This document shows positions 52,530-60,464 of a stretch of DNA of 64,000 nucleotides, piece after piece (position 1 is the first letter of the stretch; the number at the start of each line of letters is the position of its first letter). The notes under the pieces were generated by a model. That model made no database searches. It was given only the letters and a program-made list of their open reading frames with translations, and was not told the origin of the DNA. The stretch comes from Streptomyces typhae (GTDB lineage Bacteria > Actinomycetota > Actinomycetes > Streptomycetales > Streptomycetaceae): the NCBI RefSeq assembly GCF_009755605.1, contig NZ_WPNZ01000003.1:434001-498000 (forward strand), in the 5' to 3' direction. A program made the position numbers and the translations under genes.

Positions 52530-53465
52530 GTGACCCTCGCACTCGACAAACCGCCCAGGGCAGAGACCACGGCGGAGGCCGCAGCGGAATCCGTGACGGA
52601 ATCCGCCGCGGACCTCGCCGCCCGCCACGGCCTGACCGTCAGCGGCGCCCGCCCCTCCCTGCCCGCCTACGTGCGCGAGCTGTGGCAGCGGCGCCACTTC
52701 GTCACCGCGTTCGCCACCGCCAAGCTCACCGCCCAGTACAGCCAGGCGAAGCTCGGCCAGCTCTGGCAGGTGATGACGCCGCTGCTCAACGCGGCCGTCT
52801 ACTACTTCATCTTCGGCGTCCTGATGAACACCAAGCACGACGTGCCGGACTACGTGCCGTTCCTCGTCACGGGCGTCTTCGTGTTCACCTTCACGCAGCA
52901 GTCCGCCCTCGCGGGCACCCGCGCCGTCTCCGGCAGCCTCGGCCTGGTGCGCGCCCTGCACTTCCCACGCGCGGCCCTGCCGATCTCGTACTGCCTGCAA
53001 CAGCTCCAGCAACTGCTGTTCTCGCTGTGCGCGCTGCTCGCGATCCTGCTCTGCTTCGGGGTGCCGCCCGCCCTCTCCTGGCTCCTCGCCCCGCCCGCGC
53101 TCGCCCTCCAGTTCGTCTTCAACGCGGGGCTCGCCCTCGTCCTCGCCCGGCTCGGCGCGCGGACACCGGACATCGCGCAGCTCATGCCGTTCGTGCTGCG
53201 GACCTGGATGTACGCGTCCGGCGTGATGTGGAGCATCGACAAGGTCCTCGCCGACCGGGACCTGCCGCACGCGGTCACCGTGCTCCTGGAGGCCAATCCG
53301 GCGGCCGTCTACATCGACCTCATGCGGTTCGCGCTCATCGACAGCTTCACCGCCGACCGGCTGCCGCCGCACGTGTGGGCGTGGGCCACGGGCTGGGCCC
53401 TGCTCGCCGGGGCCGGCGGATTTCTGTACTTCTGGAAGGCGGAGGAGACCTATGGACGCGGCTGA
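52530..53465 (+). CDS. Polysaccharide/teichoic acid ABC exporter permease (TagG type)
   Basis: ABC-2 type membrane subunit, 311 residues. The GTG at 52530 follows GGAGG by eight bases. After a cytoplasmic N-terminus the family motif LWQRRHFVTAFATAKLTAQY and QAKLGQLWQVMTPLLNAAVY leads into six helices (VYYFIFGVLMNT, VPFLVTGVFVFTF and others). TagGH exporters carry finished lipid-linked wall polymers across the membrane. The gene overlaps its ATPase by 14 bases. Flanked by TagF-like and GT2 genes, it is the probable exporter for the product of this cluster. Confidence 0.92.
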   Translation: MTLALDKPPRAETTAEAAAESVTESAADLAARHGLTVSGARPSLPAYVRELWQRRHFVTAFATAKLTAQYSQAKLGQLWQVMTPLLNAAVYYFIFGVLMNTKHDVPDYVPFLVTGVFVFTFTQQSALAGTRAVSGSLGLVRALHFPRAALPISYCLQQLQQLLFSLCALLAILLCFGVPPALSWLLAPPALALQFVFNAGLALVLARLGARTPDIAQLMPFVLRTWMYASGVMWSIDKVLADRDLPHAVTVLLEANPAAVYIDLMRFALIDSFTADRLPPHVWAWATGWALLAGAGGFLYFWKAEETYGRG

Positions 53466-54294
53466 AGCGGCCCCGGAGGCGAGCGCGCCCGGCACGGGAG
53501 CCGACCCCGCGCCGACCGCCCCCGCGCCGACCGTCGTCGTCGACGCCGTCGACATCGTGTACCGCGTGCACGGCGCGGGCCCGGCCCTCGCCCGGGGTGC
53601 GGCCACCCCGGCGCTCGGCCGCATCCTGCGCCGCCGGGGCGGCGCCGACGCCGGGGTGCGCACGGTGCACGCCGTCCGCGGGGTGACCTTCACGGCTCTG
53701 CGGGGCGAGGCCGTCGGGCTCGTCGGCACCAACGGCTCCGGCAAGTCCACGCTCCTGAAGGCCATCGCGGGCCTGCTGCCCGTCGAGCGCGGCCACGTCT
53801 ACACCGACGGCCGGCCGTCCCTCCTCGGCGTCAACGCCGCCCTGATGAACGACCTCACCGGCGAGCGCAACGTCCGGCTCGGCTGCCTCGCGATGGGCAT
53901 GTCCCCCGAACAGATCCAGGAGCGCGGCCCCGGGATCGTCGACTTCTCCGGGATCGACGACAAGGGCGACTTCAGCACGCTGCCGATGCGCACCTACTCC
54001 TCCGGCATGGCCGCACGGCTGCGCTTCTCCATCGGCGCCGCCATGGACCACGACGTCCTCCTGATCGACGAGGCCCTCGCCACCGGCGACCGCGCGTTCC
54101 AGCAGCGGTCGCAGGCCCGCATCCGCGCGCTGCGCGAGCGCGCGGGCACCGTCTTCCTCGTCAGCCACAACAACAAGTCGATCAGGGACACCTGCGACCG
54201 TGTGCTGTGGCTGGAGCACGGGAAGCTGCGCCTCGACGGCCCGACGGCGGAGGTGATGAAGGAGTACGAGCGGTTCACCGGCGGCAAGAGCTGA
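53452..54294 (+). CDS. Polysaccharide/teichoic acid ABC exporter ATPase (TagH type)
   Basis: ATPase of the exporter, 280 residues. Walker A GTNGSGKST near 84, Walker B VLLIDEALATGD, and switch His in FLVSHNNKSI. The signature is YSSGMAARLRFSIG instead of LSGGQ, which is typical of O-antigen and teichoic acid exporters. No C-terminal carbohydrate-binding domain is attached, so substrate recognition is probably not by a capping motif. A 25-residue Ala/Pro stretch precedes the domain. It is preceded by a short ALGRILRRRGGADAG insertion typical of the Tag/Rfb group between the first strands. Confidence 0.92.
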   Translation: MDAAEAAPEASAPGTGADPAPTAPAPTVVVDAVDIVYRVHGAGPALARGAATPALGRILRRRGGADAGVRTVHAVRGVTFTALRGEAVGLVGTNGSGKSTLLKAIAGLLPVERGHVYTDGRPSLLGVNAALMNDLTGERNVRLGCLAMGMSPEQIQERGPGIVDFSGIDDKGDFSTLPMRTYSSGMAARLRFSIGAAMDHDVLLIDEALATGDRAFQQRSQARIRALRERAGTVFLVSHNNKSIRDTCDRVLWLEHGKLRLDGPTAEVMKEYERFTGGKS

Positions 54295-54308
54295 GACCCT
54301 TGCCCCTT

Positions 54309-54338
54309 TTGTCGCAGCAATAAGCAGATCCTTACACT
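54309..54338 (+). promoter_or_regulatory. Candidate vegetative promoter of the TagF-like gene
   Basis: TTGTCG (54309-54314) and TACACT (54333-54338), 18 bases apart, in an unusually AT-rich stretch (GCAATAAGCAGATCC). It lies 65 bases before the TagF-like start. Confidence 0.6.
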
Positions 54339-54355
54339 ATGGGAGCGTTTAGCAA

Positions 54356-54395
54356 CGTCAGCAGCACGACGACAGCGTCAGAAGCACGACGACAG
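54356..54395. repeat. 20-bp tandem duplication in a 5' leader
   Basis: CGTCAGCAGCACGACGACAG (54356-54375) and the same sequence with one change (54376-54395), immediately before the GAGGGA ribosome site of the TagF-like gene. Confidence 0.88.
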
Positions 54396-54403
54396 AGGGA
54401 CGC

Positions 54404-56644
54404 ATGAGCGACAGGGAAGCTGGAGCGGGGACGCCGGAGCTGAGCGTCGTCGTGTACGGCCGCAACGTACAGGGACACCTCGCGGAGAGCCTCGCGGCCC
54501 TCGCCGACCACGCTGACACCGCGCCCGCGGTGGAGGTCGTCGTCGCCGCCGTCGGCGACTCCGCCCGGCAGGCCGCGGAGCGGCACCCGTACGCCACCCT
54601 GGTCGCGCTGCCCGACGGTACCCCGGACGGCGCGGCCCGCGCGGCGGGAGCCGACCGGGCGAAGGGCCGCTGGCTGCAGTTCGCGCACAGCAAGGACAGC
54701 GTGCCCGCGCTCGCGGCACGGGCGGTCGCCGAACGGACGGCGGGCCTCGACGGCGCGGGCGTCGACGTCCTGCTCACCGATCACGTCCGCTCCACCTGGC
54801 GGCACGCCCGCATGCCGAGCCGCGACGGCGGCTTCCTCGCCAAGCCGGGCCGCCGCGACGTGTCCCTCACGGACTGCCCTGACCTGCTGAAGGTGACGCC
54901 GCTGCTCGGCACCCACGTCGTCCGGGCGGACTTCTGGCGGTCCCGGCAGCAGGAGGGCCTCGCCACCGACGACGAACTGTTCACGGCGTACGCGCTGCTG
55001 CTCACCGCCGGGCGGATCGCGGCCCTCGACCAAGTGGCCCTGGAGGACCGGCGGTTGCGGGCGGAGAGCCTGCCGCCGGTCACGGCCGACGGCCACTTCG
55101 CGCTCCTCGACACCTACGAGCGGCTGCTCCGCCTCGCCGCCGAGCGGGACGCGGGCCCCGGCCCGCGCTCCGTGCTGTACGCCGCGATGGTCGCCGCGAG
55201 CCTGCGGACCGTGGCCCGCGCGCCCCTGCCCGAGGACACGGCACGGGAGTTCTTCGCCCGCGCCGCCCGCGCCGCGGTCGACTTCCGGCCGCCCGGGTAC
55301 CGGCGCCCCGGCGGCCAGGAAGGGATGCGCCGCCGCCTGTTGGAGGAGAACGCGTACGCGCGGTACCGCGTGTTCCAGGCGGTGAACCAGCGGCGCCGCA
55401 AGGTGCTCTCGGCGGCCAGGGGGAGCCGGCGCACGGTGGGCAGGAAGGTCCGCGACCTCCAGTACCACCAGGACCTGAAGCGGCCCGTCGACCCGGACCT
55501 CGCCGTCTTCTCCGCGTACTGGGACCGGGGCGTCGCCTGCAACCCGGCCGCCGTCGCCGCGAAGCTCGCCGAACTCGCCCCGCACATCCACCGGGTGTGG
55601 ATCGTCTCCGCCGCCAACGTGCCGCTCCTTCCGCCGGGCACCGACCACGTCGTACCGGGATCGCGCCGCTACTGGCGGGTGCTCGCGACGGCCAAGTACC
55701 TGGTGAACAACGCCAACTTCCCCAACGCCGTGGTCAAGCGCCCCGACGCCGTGCACCTCCAGACGCACCACGGCACCCCCCTGAAGCGCATGGGCCTGGA
55801 CCAGCTCGACTATCCGGCGGCGGCCAAGGGCCTGAACTTCCACGACCTGCTCGCCCGCGTCGACCGCTGGGACTACAGCGTCTCGTCCAACAGCCACTCC
55901 ACCCAGATGTGGCAGCGCGCCTACCAGTCGCGGTACGTGGAACTCGACCACGGCTACCCGCGCAACGACGTGTACTACACGGCGACGGCCGCCGACGTCC
56001 GCGCGGTCCGCGAGCGCCTCGGCATCCCCCCGGGCAGGCGCGCCCTGCTCTACGCGCCCACGCACCGCGACTACGAGGCGACGTGGACGCCGCGCCTGGA
56101 CCTGGCGACGCTCGCCGACCGGCTCGGCGAGGACACCGTGCTCCTGGTGCGCGGCCACTACTTCTACGGCGGCGCGGCCTCGCCCCTCGCGGGCCTGCGC
56201 CGGGCGGGGCGCGTCATCGACGTGTCCACGTACGACCCGGTGGAGAACCTCGCCCTTGCGGCCGACGCGCTGATCACGGACTACTCCTCCATCATGTTCG
56301 ACTACGCCAACCTGGACCGCCCGGTCGTGATCTACGCCGACGACTGGGAGACGTACGCGAAGACGCGCGGCGTCTACTTCGACCTGCCGTCCGAGGCGCC
56401 GGGCCCCGTCGCCCGCACCCAGGACGAGCTGACGGAGATCCTCGCCACCGAGGCGTGGCGGGACGGGACGGCGGCGAAGGCGCGGGCCGCGTTCCGGCGG
56501 CGCTTCTGCGAGTTCGACGACGGGCGGGCCGCCGAGCGCGTCGTGCGCCGGGTGTTCCTCGGCGAGCCCGAGGAGGCGCTGCCGCCCGTCACGCCCCTGG
56601 ACGAGCGGACGCCCGCCCCCACCCCGGAGGAGGCCACCCGATGA
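54404..56644 (+). CDS. TagF-like glycerophosphotransferase with degenerate GT2 domain
   Basis: A 746-residue protein with the same layout as the other TagF-like fusions, but its N-terminal GT2 domain has lost both acidic signatures: the DD motif position reads VVVAAVGDSAR, and the DxD position reads FAHSKDS. It is therefore probably non-catalytic there. The C-terminal domain is intact: YLVNNANFPN, THHGTPLKRMGLDQ near 455, RNDVYYT, LYAPTHRDYEATW and ITDYSSIMFDYANLDRPVVI near 624. It is closest to the enzyme at 34444 (both HHGTPLK.MGLDQ). GAGGGA precedes the ATG; a promoter and 20-bp tandem repeat lie just upstream. ATGA overlap with the following GT2 gene. Confidence 0.9.
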   Translation: MSDREAGAGTPELSVVVYGRNVQGHLAESLAALADHADTAPAVEVVVAAVGDSARQAAERHPYATLVALPDGTPDGAARAAGADRAKGRWLQFAHSKDSVPALAARAVAERTAGLDGAGVDVLLTDHVRSTWRHARMPSRDGGFLAKPGRRDVSLTDCPDLLKVTPLLGTHVVRADFWRSRQQEGLATDDELFTAYALLLTAGRIAALDQVALEDRRLRAESLPPVTADGHFALLDTYERLLRLAAERDAGPGPRSVLYAAMVAASLRTVARAPLPEDTAREFFARAARAAVDFRPPGYRRPGGQEGMRRRLLEENAYARYRVFQAVNQRRRKVLSAARGSRRTVGRKVRDLQYHQDLKRPVDPDLAVFSAYWDRGVACNPAAVAAKLAELAPHIHRVWIVSAANVPLLPPGTDHVVPGSRRYWRVLATAKYLVNNANFPNAVVKRPDAVHLQTHHGTPLKRMGLDQLDYPAAAKGLNFHDLLARVDRWDYSVSSNSHSTQMWQRAYQSRYVELDHGYPRNDVYYTATAADVRAVRERLGIPPGRRALLYAPTHRDYEATWTPRLDLATLADRLGEDTVLLVRGHYFYGGAASPLAGLRRAGRVIDVSTYDPVENLALAADALITDYSSIMFDYANLDRPVVIYADDWETYAKTRGVYFDLPSEAPGPVARTQDELTEILATEAWRDGTAAKARAAFRRRFCEFDDGRAAERVVRRVFLGEPEEALPPVTPLDERTPAPTPEEATR

Positions 56645-58320
56645 CCGCCACCACGCCCGATGTGACGATCACCGTCATCGTCTACAACGACGCCGAGCGC
56701 CTCCCGCGCGCCGTGGCCTCGCTGCGGCGCCAGACGCACCCGAACATCGAGATCGTCATCAGCGACGACCACTCCACGGACGACACCCCCCAGGTCGCCC
56801 GCGCGCTCGCCGCTCAGGACGACCGCGTCACCTACCTCCGGCTGCCGGAGAACAGCGGCGGCTGCAGCGCCCCGCGCAACCGCGCGATCGACATCGCCCG
56901 CGCCCCGTTCCTGATGTTCCTCGACAGCGACGACGAACTCCCCGAGCGGGCGGTGGAGTCGATGCTCGCCGCGCACGCCGAGACGCACGTCGACTTCGTG
57001 ATGGGCGCGGTGGAACGGGTGCGGGTCGACACCGGCCGCACCTCCACGTGGATGCCGCACCTGGTCGCCGAGCACCGCACGGTGGCGGGCATCGACGCCG
57101 AACCGGCCCTGCTCTTCGAGCACCTGTCGACGAGCAAGATGTACCGGAAGTCCTTCCTCGACGACCACGCGCTGCGCTTCCCCGAAGGCATCCACTACGA
57201 GGACCAGCTGTTCTCCGCCCAGGCGTACTGCCTGGCCAAGGCGTTCACGGTCATCCCCGAGCCGGTGTACCGCTGGTACATAGAGCCCTTCGGCGCGGCG
57301 GACGCGGCGTCCATCTCCAACCAGCGCCACAAGCTCACCAACGTACGCGACCGGGTGCACGTCCAGACCCTGATCGACGCCTTCCTTCAGGAGAGCGGGC
57401 ACGCGGGCCTGCGCGCCGCCAAGGACTACAAGTTCCTCAAGCACGACTTCCGCATGTACGCGGGCGACCTGCCCTACCGCGACGAGGCCTGGCTGCGCGG
57501 CTTCGCCGGCATCGTGAACCCGTATCTGGCGGGCCTGGCCGAGGACGCGTACGCGCGGCTGCCCCGGGCGGAGCGGGTGGTGCTCCAACTGGTGCGGGAC
57601 GAGCGGCTCGCGGAGGCGCAGGTGGCCGCGCGGGGCCTCGGGCACGGGGTGGCGCCGCGTGCGACGGCCATGGACGCGGACGGGCGGGTGTACTGGGGCC
57701 CCCGCGTACCGGCCGCGCCCGCCGCCCGCCGCGAACTCGACCTCACCGAACTCGGCCTGGACTCCCGGCCGTTCCCGAGCGCGCTGTTCCGGCACGAGAT
57801 CACCCGCGTCGAGCAGGCCCCCGGCGCCGCCCTCGCCCTGACGGTCCGCACCTACGACCCCGGCCTCAGGCTGCCGATGGGCCCGCAGGTGGCGAGCCTC
57901 GTCGTGGCGCCGGGGCGCCGCCGCCTGACGACCCGCTTCCGGCTCGACCCCGTGCGCCCCGGCGTCTTCGAGGGCGAGGTCGTCCTCGACCTGGCGCGGG
58001 CCCCCGTACCGCCGGACGGCTTCGCGGGCACCCGCCACCCCCTGATCCAGCTCACCGACGGCCGTCTGCGCAACAGCGGCATACTCCTGGCCCCGCTGGT
58101 CCTCCCCCGCCTCACCGCCCGCGTCCCCTACCGCTCGGGCACGGCCCCGCACCAGGTGACGGCGGAGGCGGAGGGGCGCGGCGCGGGCCGCCTCCAGCTC
58201 ACCTGGGCGCCGGTGGGCGTGACGTCGCGCGTGCTGCGCCCGCTGGCCCGCAGACTGGGCGGGGAACGGAACTCCAGGATCCGCAGGGCGGCTCGTCTGG
58301 TGGCGAGCGTTACCCGCTGA
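56641..58320 (+). CDS. GT2 family glycosyltransferase with C-terminal accessory domain
   Basis: A 559-residue protein paralogous to the one at 42184. GT2 motifs: ITVIVYNDAERLPRAVASLR, SDDHSTDDTPQ near 42, NSGGCSAPRNRAID and MFLDSDDELPE near 98; HYEDQLFSAQAY near 182 supplies the ED pair. A helical segment and a beta-rich domain (ELDLTELGLDSRPFPSALFR onward) follow. It is translationally coupled to the TagF-like gene before it. Probable role: addition of a sugar branch or backbone sugar to the wall polymer. The last 32 bases of coding sequence are duplicated directly after the stop. Confidence 0.9.
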   Translation: MTATTPDVTITVIVYNDAERLPRAVASLRRQTHPNIEIVISDDHSTDDTPQVARALAAQDDRVTYLRLPENSGGCSAPRNRAIDIARAPFLMFLDSDDELPERAVESMLAAHAETHVDFVMGAVERVRVDTGRTSTWMPHLVAEHRTVAGIDAEPALLFEHLSTSKMYRKSFLDDHALRFPEGIHYEDQLFSAQAYCLAKAFTVIPEPVYRWYIEPFGAADAASISNQRHKLTNVRDRVHVQTLIDAFLQESGHAGLRAAKDYKFLKHDFRMYAGDLPYRDEAWLRGFAGIVNPYLAGLAEDAYARLPRAERVVLQLVRDERLAEAQVAARGLGHGVAPRATAMDADGRVYWGPRVPAAPAARRELDLTELGLDSRPFPSALFRHEITRVEQAPGAALALTVRTYDPGLRLPMGPQVASLVVAPGRRRLTTRFRLDPVRPGVFEGEVVLDLARAPVPPDGFAGTRHPLIQLTDGRLRNSGILLAPLVLPRLTARVPYRSGTAPHQVTAEAEGRGAGRLQLTWAPVGVTSRVLRPLARRLGGERNSRIRRAARLVASVTR

Positions 58321-58352
58321 GATCCGCAGGGCGGCTCGTCCGGTGGTGAGCG
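58278..58352. repeat. 32-bp direct repeat at the end of the GT2 gene
   Basis: Copies at 58278-58309 and 58321-58352 start GATCCGCAGGGCGGCTCGTC and differ at two positions. The first encodes IRRAARLVASV; the second begins on the base after the TGA stop. Confidence 0.9.
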
Positions 58353-58387
58353 GGGCACGCCGACTGCGCGCCACACTCACCGCGCGG

Positions 58388-59944
58388 CTATCTGGTGGCC
58401 GCGCCCACCACCTCGTACAGCACCTGCCCCCGGGTCCCCACCGTCACCTTCCGCAACGCGGGATCCGTCTCGGGCAGCCCTCCGTCCGACCGGTACGCCA
58501 CGACCCACCGCACCCCGTACCGGCGCAGCACCTCAAGGCGCTCGGCACGAGGCGTCTGAGGCGCGAAGTACCGGCGTACGGCGTCGGCGCGCGCCTCCTC
58601 GTCGGGGAGGAAGAAGTCCGGGTAGCCGGGCGCCACGGTGTACGCGCCGTAGGCCGGGATCTGGCGAGCGGGGAACGTCTTGGCGAGGACCACGTCCCCG
58701 GGGCGCACCCAGGGCGTGAGCCAGCGGTAGCCGGGCCACGACGGGCGGTGCTTCGCCGCTACGGCGGAGGGCAGCGCGGACCGCGGCAGAACGTGGCCGA
58801 GCGTGCCCGCCTGCGTCCACGCGCCGACCACCAGGGCGGCTGCCAGGGTCCCCGCGGCCACGGCGGCCGGGACCCGTCCGGCGCGGCCCTCGCGCACCGC
58901 CGCCGCCAGGCCCGCCGCCTCCACCCCCGCCGCGACCTGCGCGGGCAGCAGTGCCGCGGGCAGCACCCGGCCCCAGGAGCAGTGGCCGCTCAGTCCCCCC
59001 GCGACGAAGACCAGGACGCCCAGGGCGAAGAAGAGGACCAGGGGGTCGCGGCGGTCGCGGCGGAAGCGCAGGGCCAGCGCGGCCACGCCGACGAGGACGA
59101 GACCGAAGCGGGCAGGCAGGTCGCGGTACAGGGCCCGGTGGATCCCGTCCAGGCCGCCACCCGCGCCGAAGAGGTCGAAGAAGGGGTAGTAGGGCCAGGC
59201 GGCGAGCAGGACGAGGCCGAGGGCGAGCCCGGCGCCGAGCCGCAGGAGCGTCGCGCGGCGCGGCCACGGCCGGGCGCCGAGCAGCATCGCGAGGGCACCG
59301 AGGGACGCGACCACGCCGGTGAACTGGTGGGTGAGGAGGACGACCGCCCACAGCGCCCCGAGCGCGAGGAACACCGCGGGACCCGCGTCCGCCCGGAGGG
59401 CCTTGCGCAGGCACGCCCAGAGGTGGAAGGCGAGGCCCAGAGCGAACGTACTCGGGTACGAGACCGTCAGCGCCAGGGAGCCGAGGCCGAGGAAACCGCT
59501 CCACTCGAAGACGGCCGGGCCCCACAGGAAGAGCACGCAGAGCACGGCGAGGGGTACGGCCGTCCGCCGCCGGGTCAGGGTGCGGACGAAGTGCGCGACG
59601 CCGGTGAGCAGCAGCGCGAGGCCCGCCAGGGCCGCGCAGCGCAGGACGGCGAAGGCGCCGAGGCCGGTCGCCTTGGCCAGCAGGCCGAGGAGGACCGTCC
59701 ACGGGGAGTAGTAGGGGCTGGGTACGTCGGCGTCGACGAGGGGGTCGCCGGGGTGCAGCGGATCGTGCCGCAGGCGCTCCAGCGTCGCCGCGTGGATGCC
59801 GAGGTCACCGACCCAGGGCAGCCGGACGACGACGGCGAGCAGGAGGAGGACGGCGAGCGTGGCCGCGACCGTCGCCGCCGTCGCCGCCGTCGGGGGTATG
59901 AGTCCGCGCCGCGACCGCGCCCCGCTACGGCCGCCGCGCGTCAT
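58388..59944 (-). CDS. Polytopic membrane protein, GT-C glycosyltransferase type
   Basis: A membrane protein of 518 residues with about ten helices. I chose the ATG at 59944, which has AAGGAG ten bases upstream; a GTG at 59953 is too close to that site. The first outer loop is LGIHAATLERLRHDPLHPGD, followed by YYSPWTVLLGLLAKATGLG; these match positions in the paralogue at 40174. Further shared segments are the SYPSTFALGLAFHLWACLRK region and GLSGHCSWGRVLPAALLPAQ. The soluble C-terminal tail binds no recognisable cofactor. A GT-C role using polyprenyl-phosphate sugar is inferred from topology and from the linked polyprenol-phosphate mannose synthase and GtrA genes. It overlaps gtrA by 20 bases. 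Confidence 0.82.
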   Translation of the reverse strand: MTRGGRSGARSRRGLIPPTAATAATVAATLAVLLLLAVVVRLPWVGDLGIHAATLERLRHDPLHPGDPLVDADVPSPYYSPWTVLLGLLAKATGLGAFAVLRCAALAGLALLLTGVAHFVRTLTRRRTAVPLAVLCVLFLWGPAVFEWSGFLGLGSLALTVSYPSTFALGLAFHLWACLRKALRADAGPAVFLALGALWAVVLLTHQFTGVVASLGALAMLLGARPWPRRATLLRLGAGLALGLVLLAAWPYYPFFDLFGAGGGLDGIHRALYRDLPARFGLVLVGVAALALRFRRDRRDPLVLFFALGVLVFVAGGLSGHCSWGRVLPAALLPAQVAAGVEAAGLAAAVREGRAGRVPAAVAAGTLAAALVVGAWTQAGTLGHVLPRSALPSAVAAKHRPSWPGYRWLTPWVRPGDVVLAKTFPARQIPAYGAYTVAPGYPDFFLPDEEARADAVRRYFAPQTPRAERLEVLRRYGVRWVVAYRSDGGLPETDPALRKVTVGTRGQVLYEVVGAATR

Positions 59945-60464
59945 GGTGGGCACGCTCCTTGAACACCCACGTCCGGTACACCAGGAAGCGGAACGCGGAG
60001 GCCAGGAGGATGGACTGGGCCTTCGCGATGTTCGAGCCGAGCGGACCGCTCAGGCCGAGACCGTGGTACGCGGCGTAGAACAGCAGGCTCTCCATCAGCA
60101 CACCGATGCCGCTGAAGACGAAGAACAGGGCGATCTGCCGCTTGCTGCGCGAGGCCCGGTCCCGGTAGGCGAAGAAGCGGAAGCCGAGGTAGTTGGTGCC
60201 CATGGCGACGCAGCTCGCGAGGACCGTGGCCGTCATGGGGCGTGACCCGAGGCCGTGCAGGAACAGGTTGAAGACGACGAGGTTGACGGCGACCCCGCTG
60301 CCGCCGACGACACCGAACTTGACGACCTCCAGGCACAGGCGGCGCAGCCGGGCCGGCGCGACCCGGCGGGCGGGGACCGGCGCCGCCGCACCCGGCACGG
60401 CGGCGGGGGCGGGGGCGGCGGGGACGGCCGGGGCGGGCACCTCGTGCAGCGTGCCGCTCGTCAT
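59925..60464 (-). CDS. GtrA-family membrane protein
   Basis: A 179-residue protein with four helices: CLEVVKFGVVGGSGVAVNLV, MTATVLASCVAMGTNYLGFR, IALFFVFSGIGVLMESLLFY and a last one near SILLASAFRFLVY, ending in TWVFKE, the usual GtrA end. An Ala/Pro-rich 45-residue N-terminus is extra. GtrA-like proteins are thought to flip or present polyprenyl-phosphate-linked sugars. The ATG at 60464 overlaps the stop of the mannose synthase gene (ATGA), and its own end overlaps the membrane protein gene, so the three genes form a tight unit: make lipid-linked sugar, flip it, use it outside. Confidence 0.9.
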   Translation of the reverse strand: MTSGTLHEVPAPAVPAAPAPAAVPGAAAPVPARRVAPARLRRLCLEVVKFGVVGGSGVAVNLVVFNLFLHGLGSRPMTATVLASCVAMGTNYLGFRFFAYRDRASRSKRQIALFFVFSGIGVLMESLLFYAAYHGLGLSGPLGSNIAKAQSILLASAFRFLVYRTWVFKERAHHDARRP

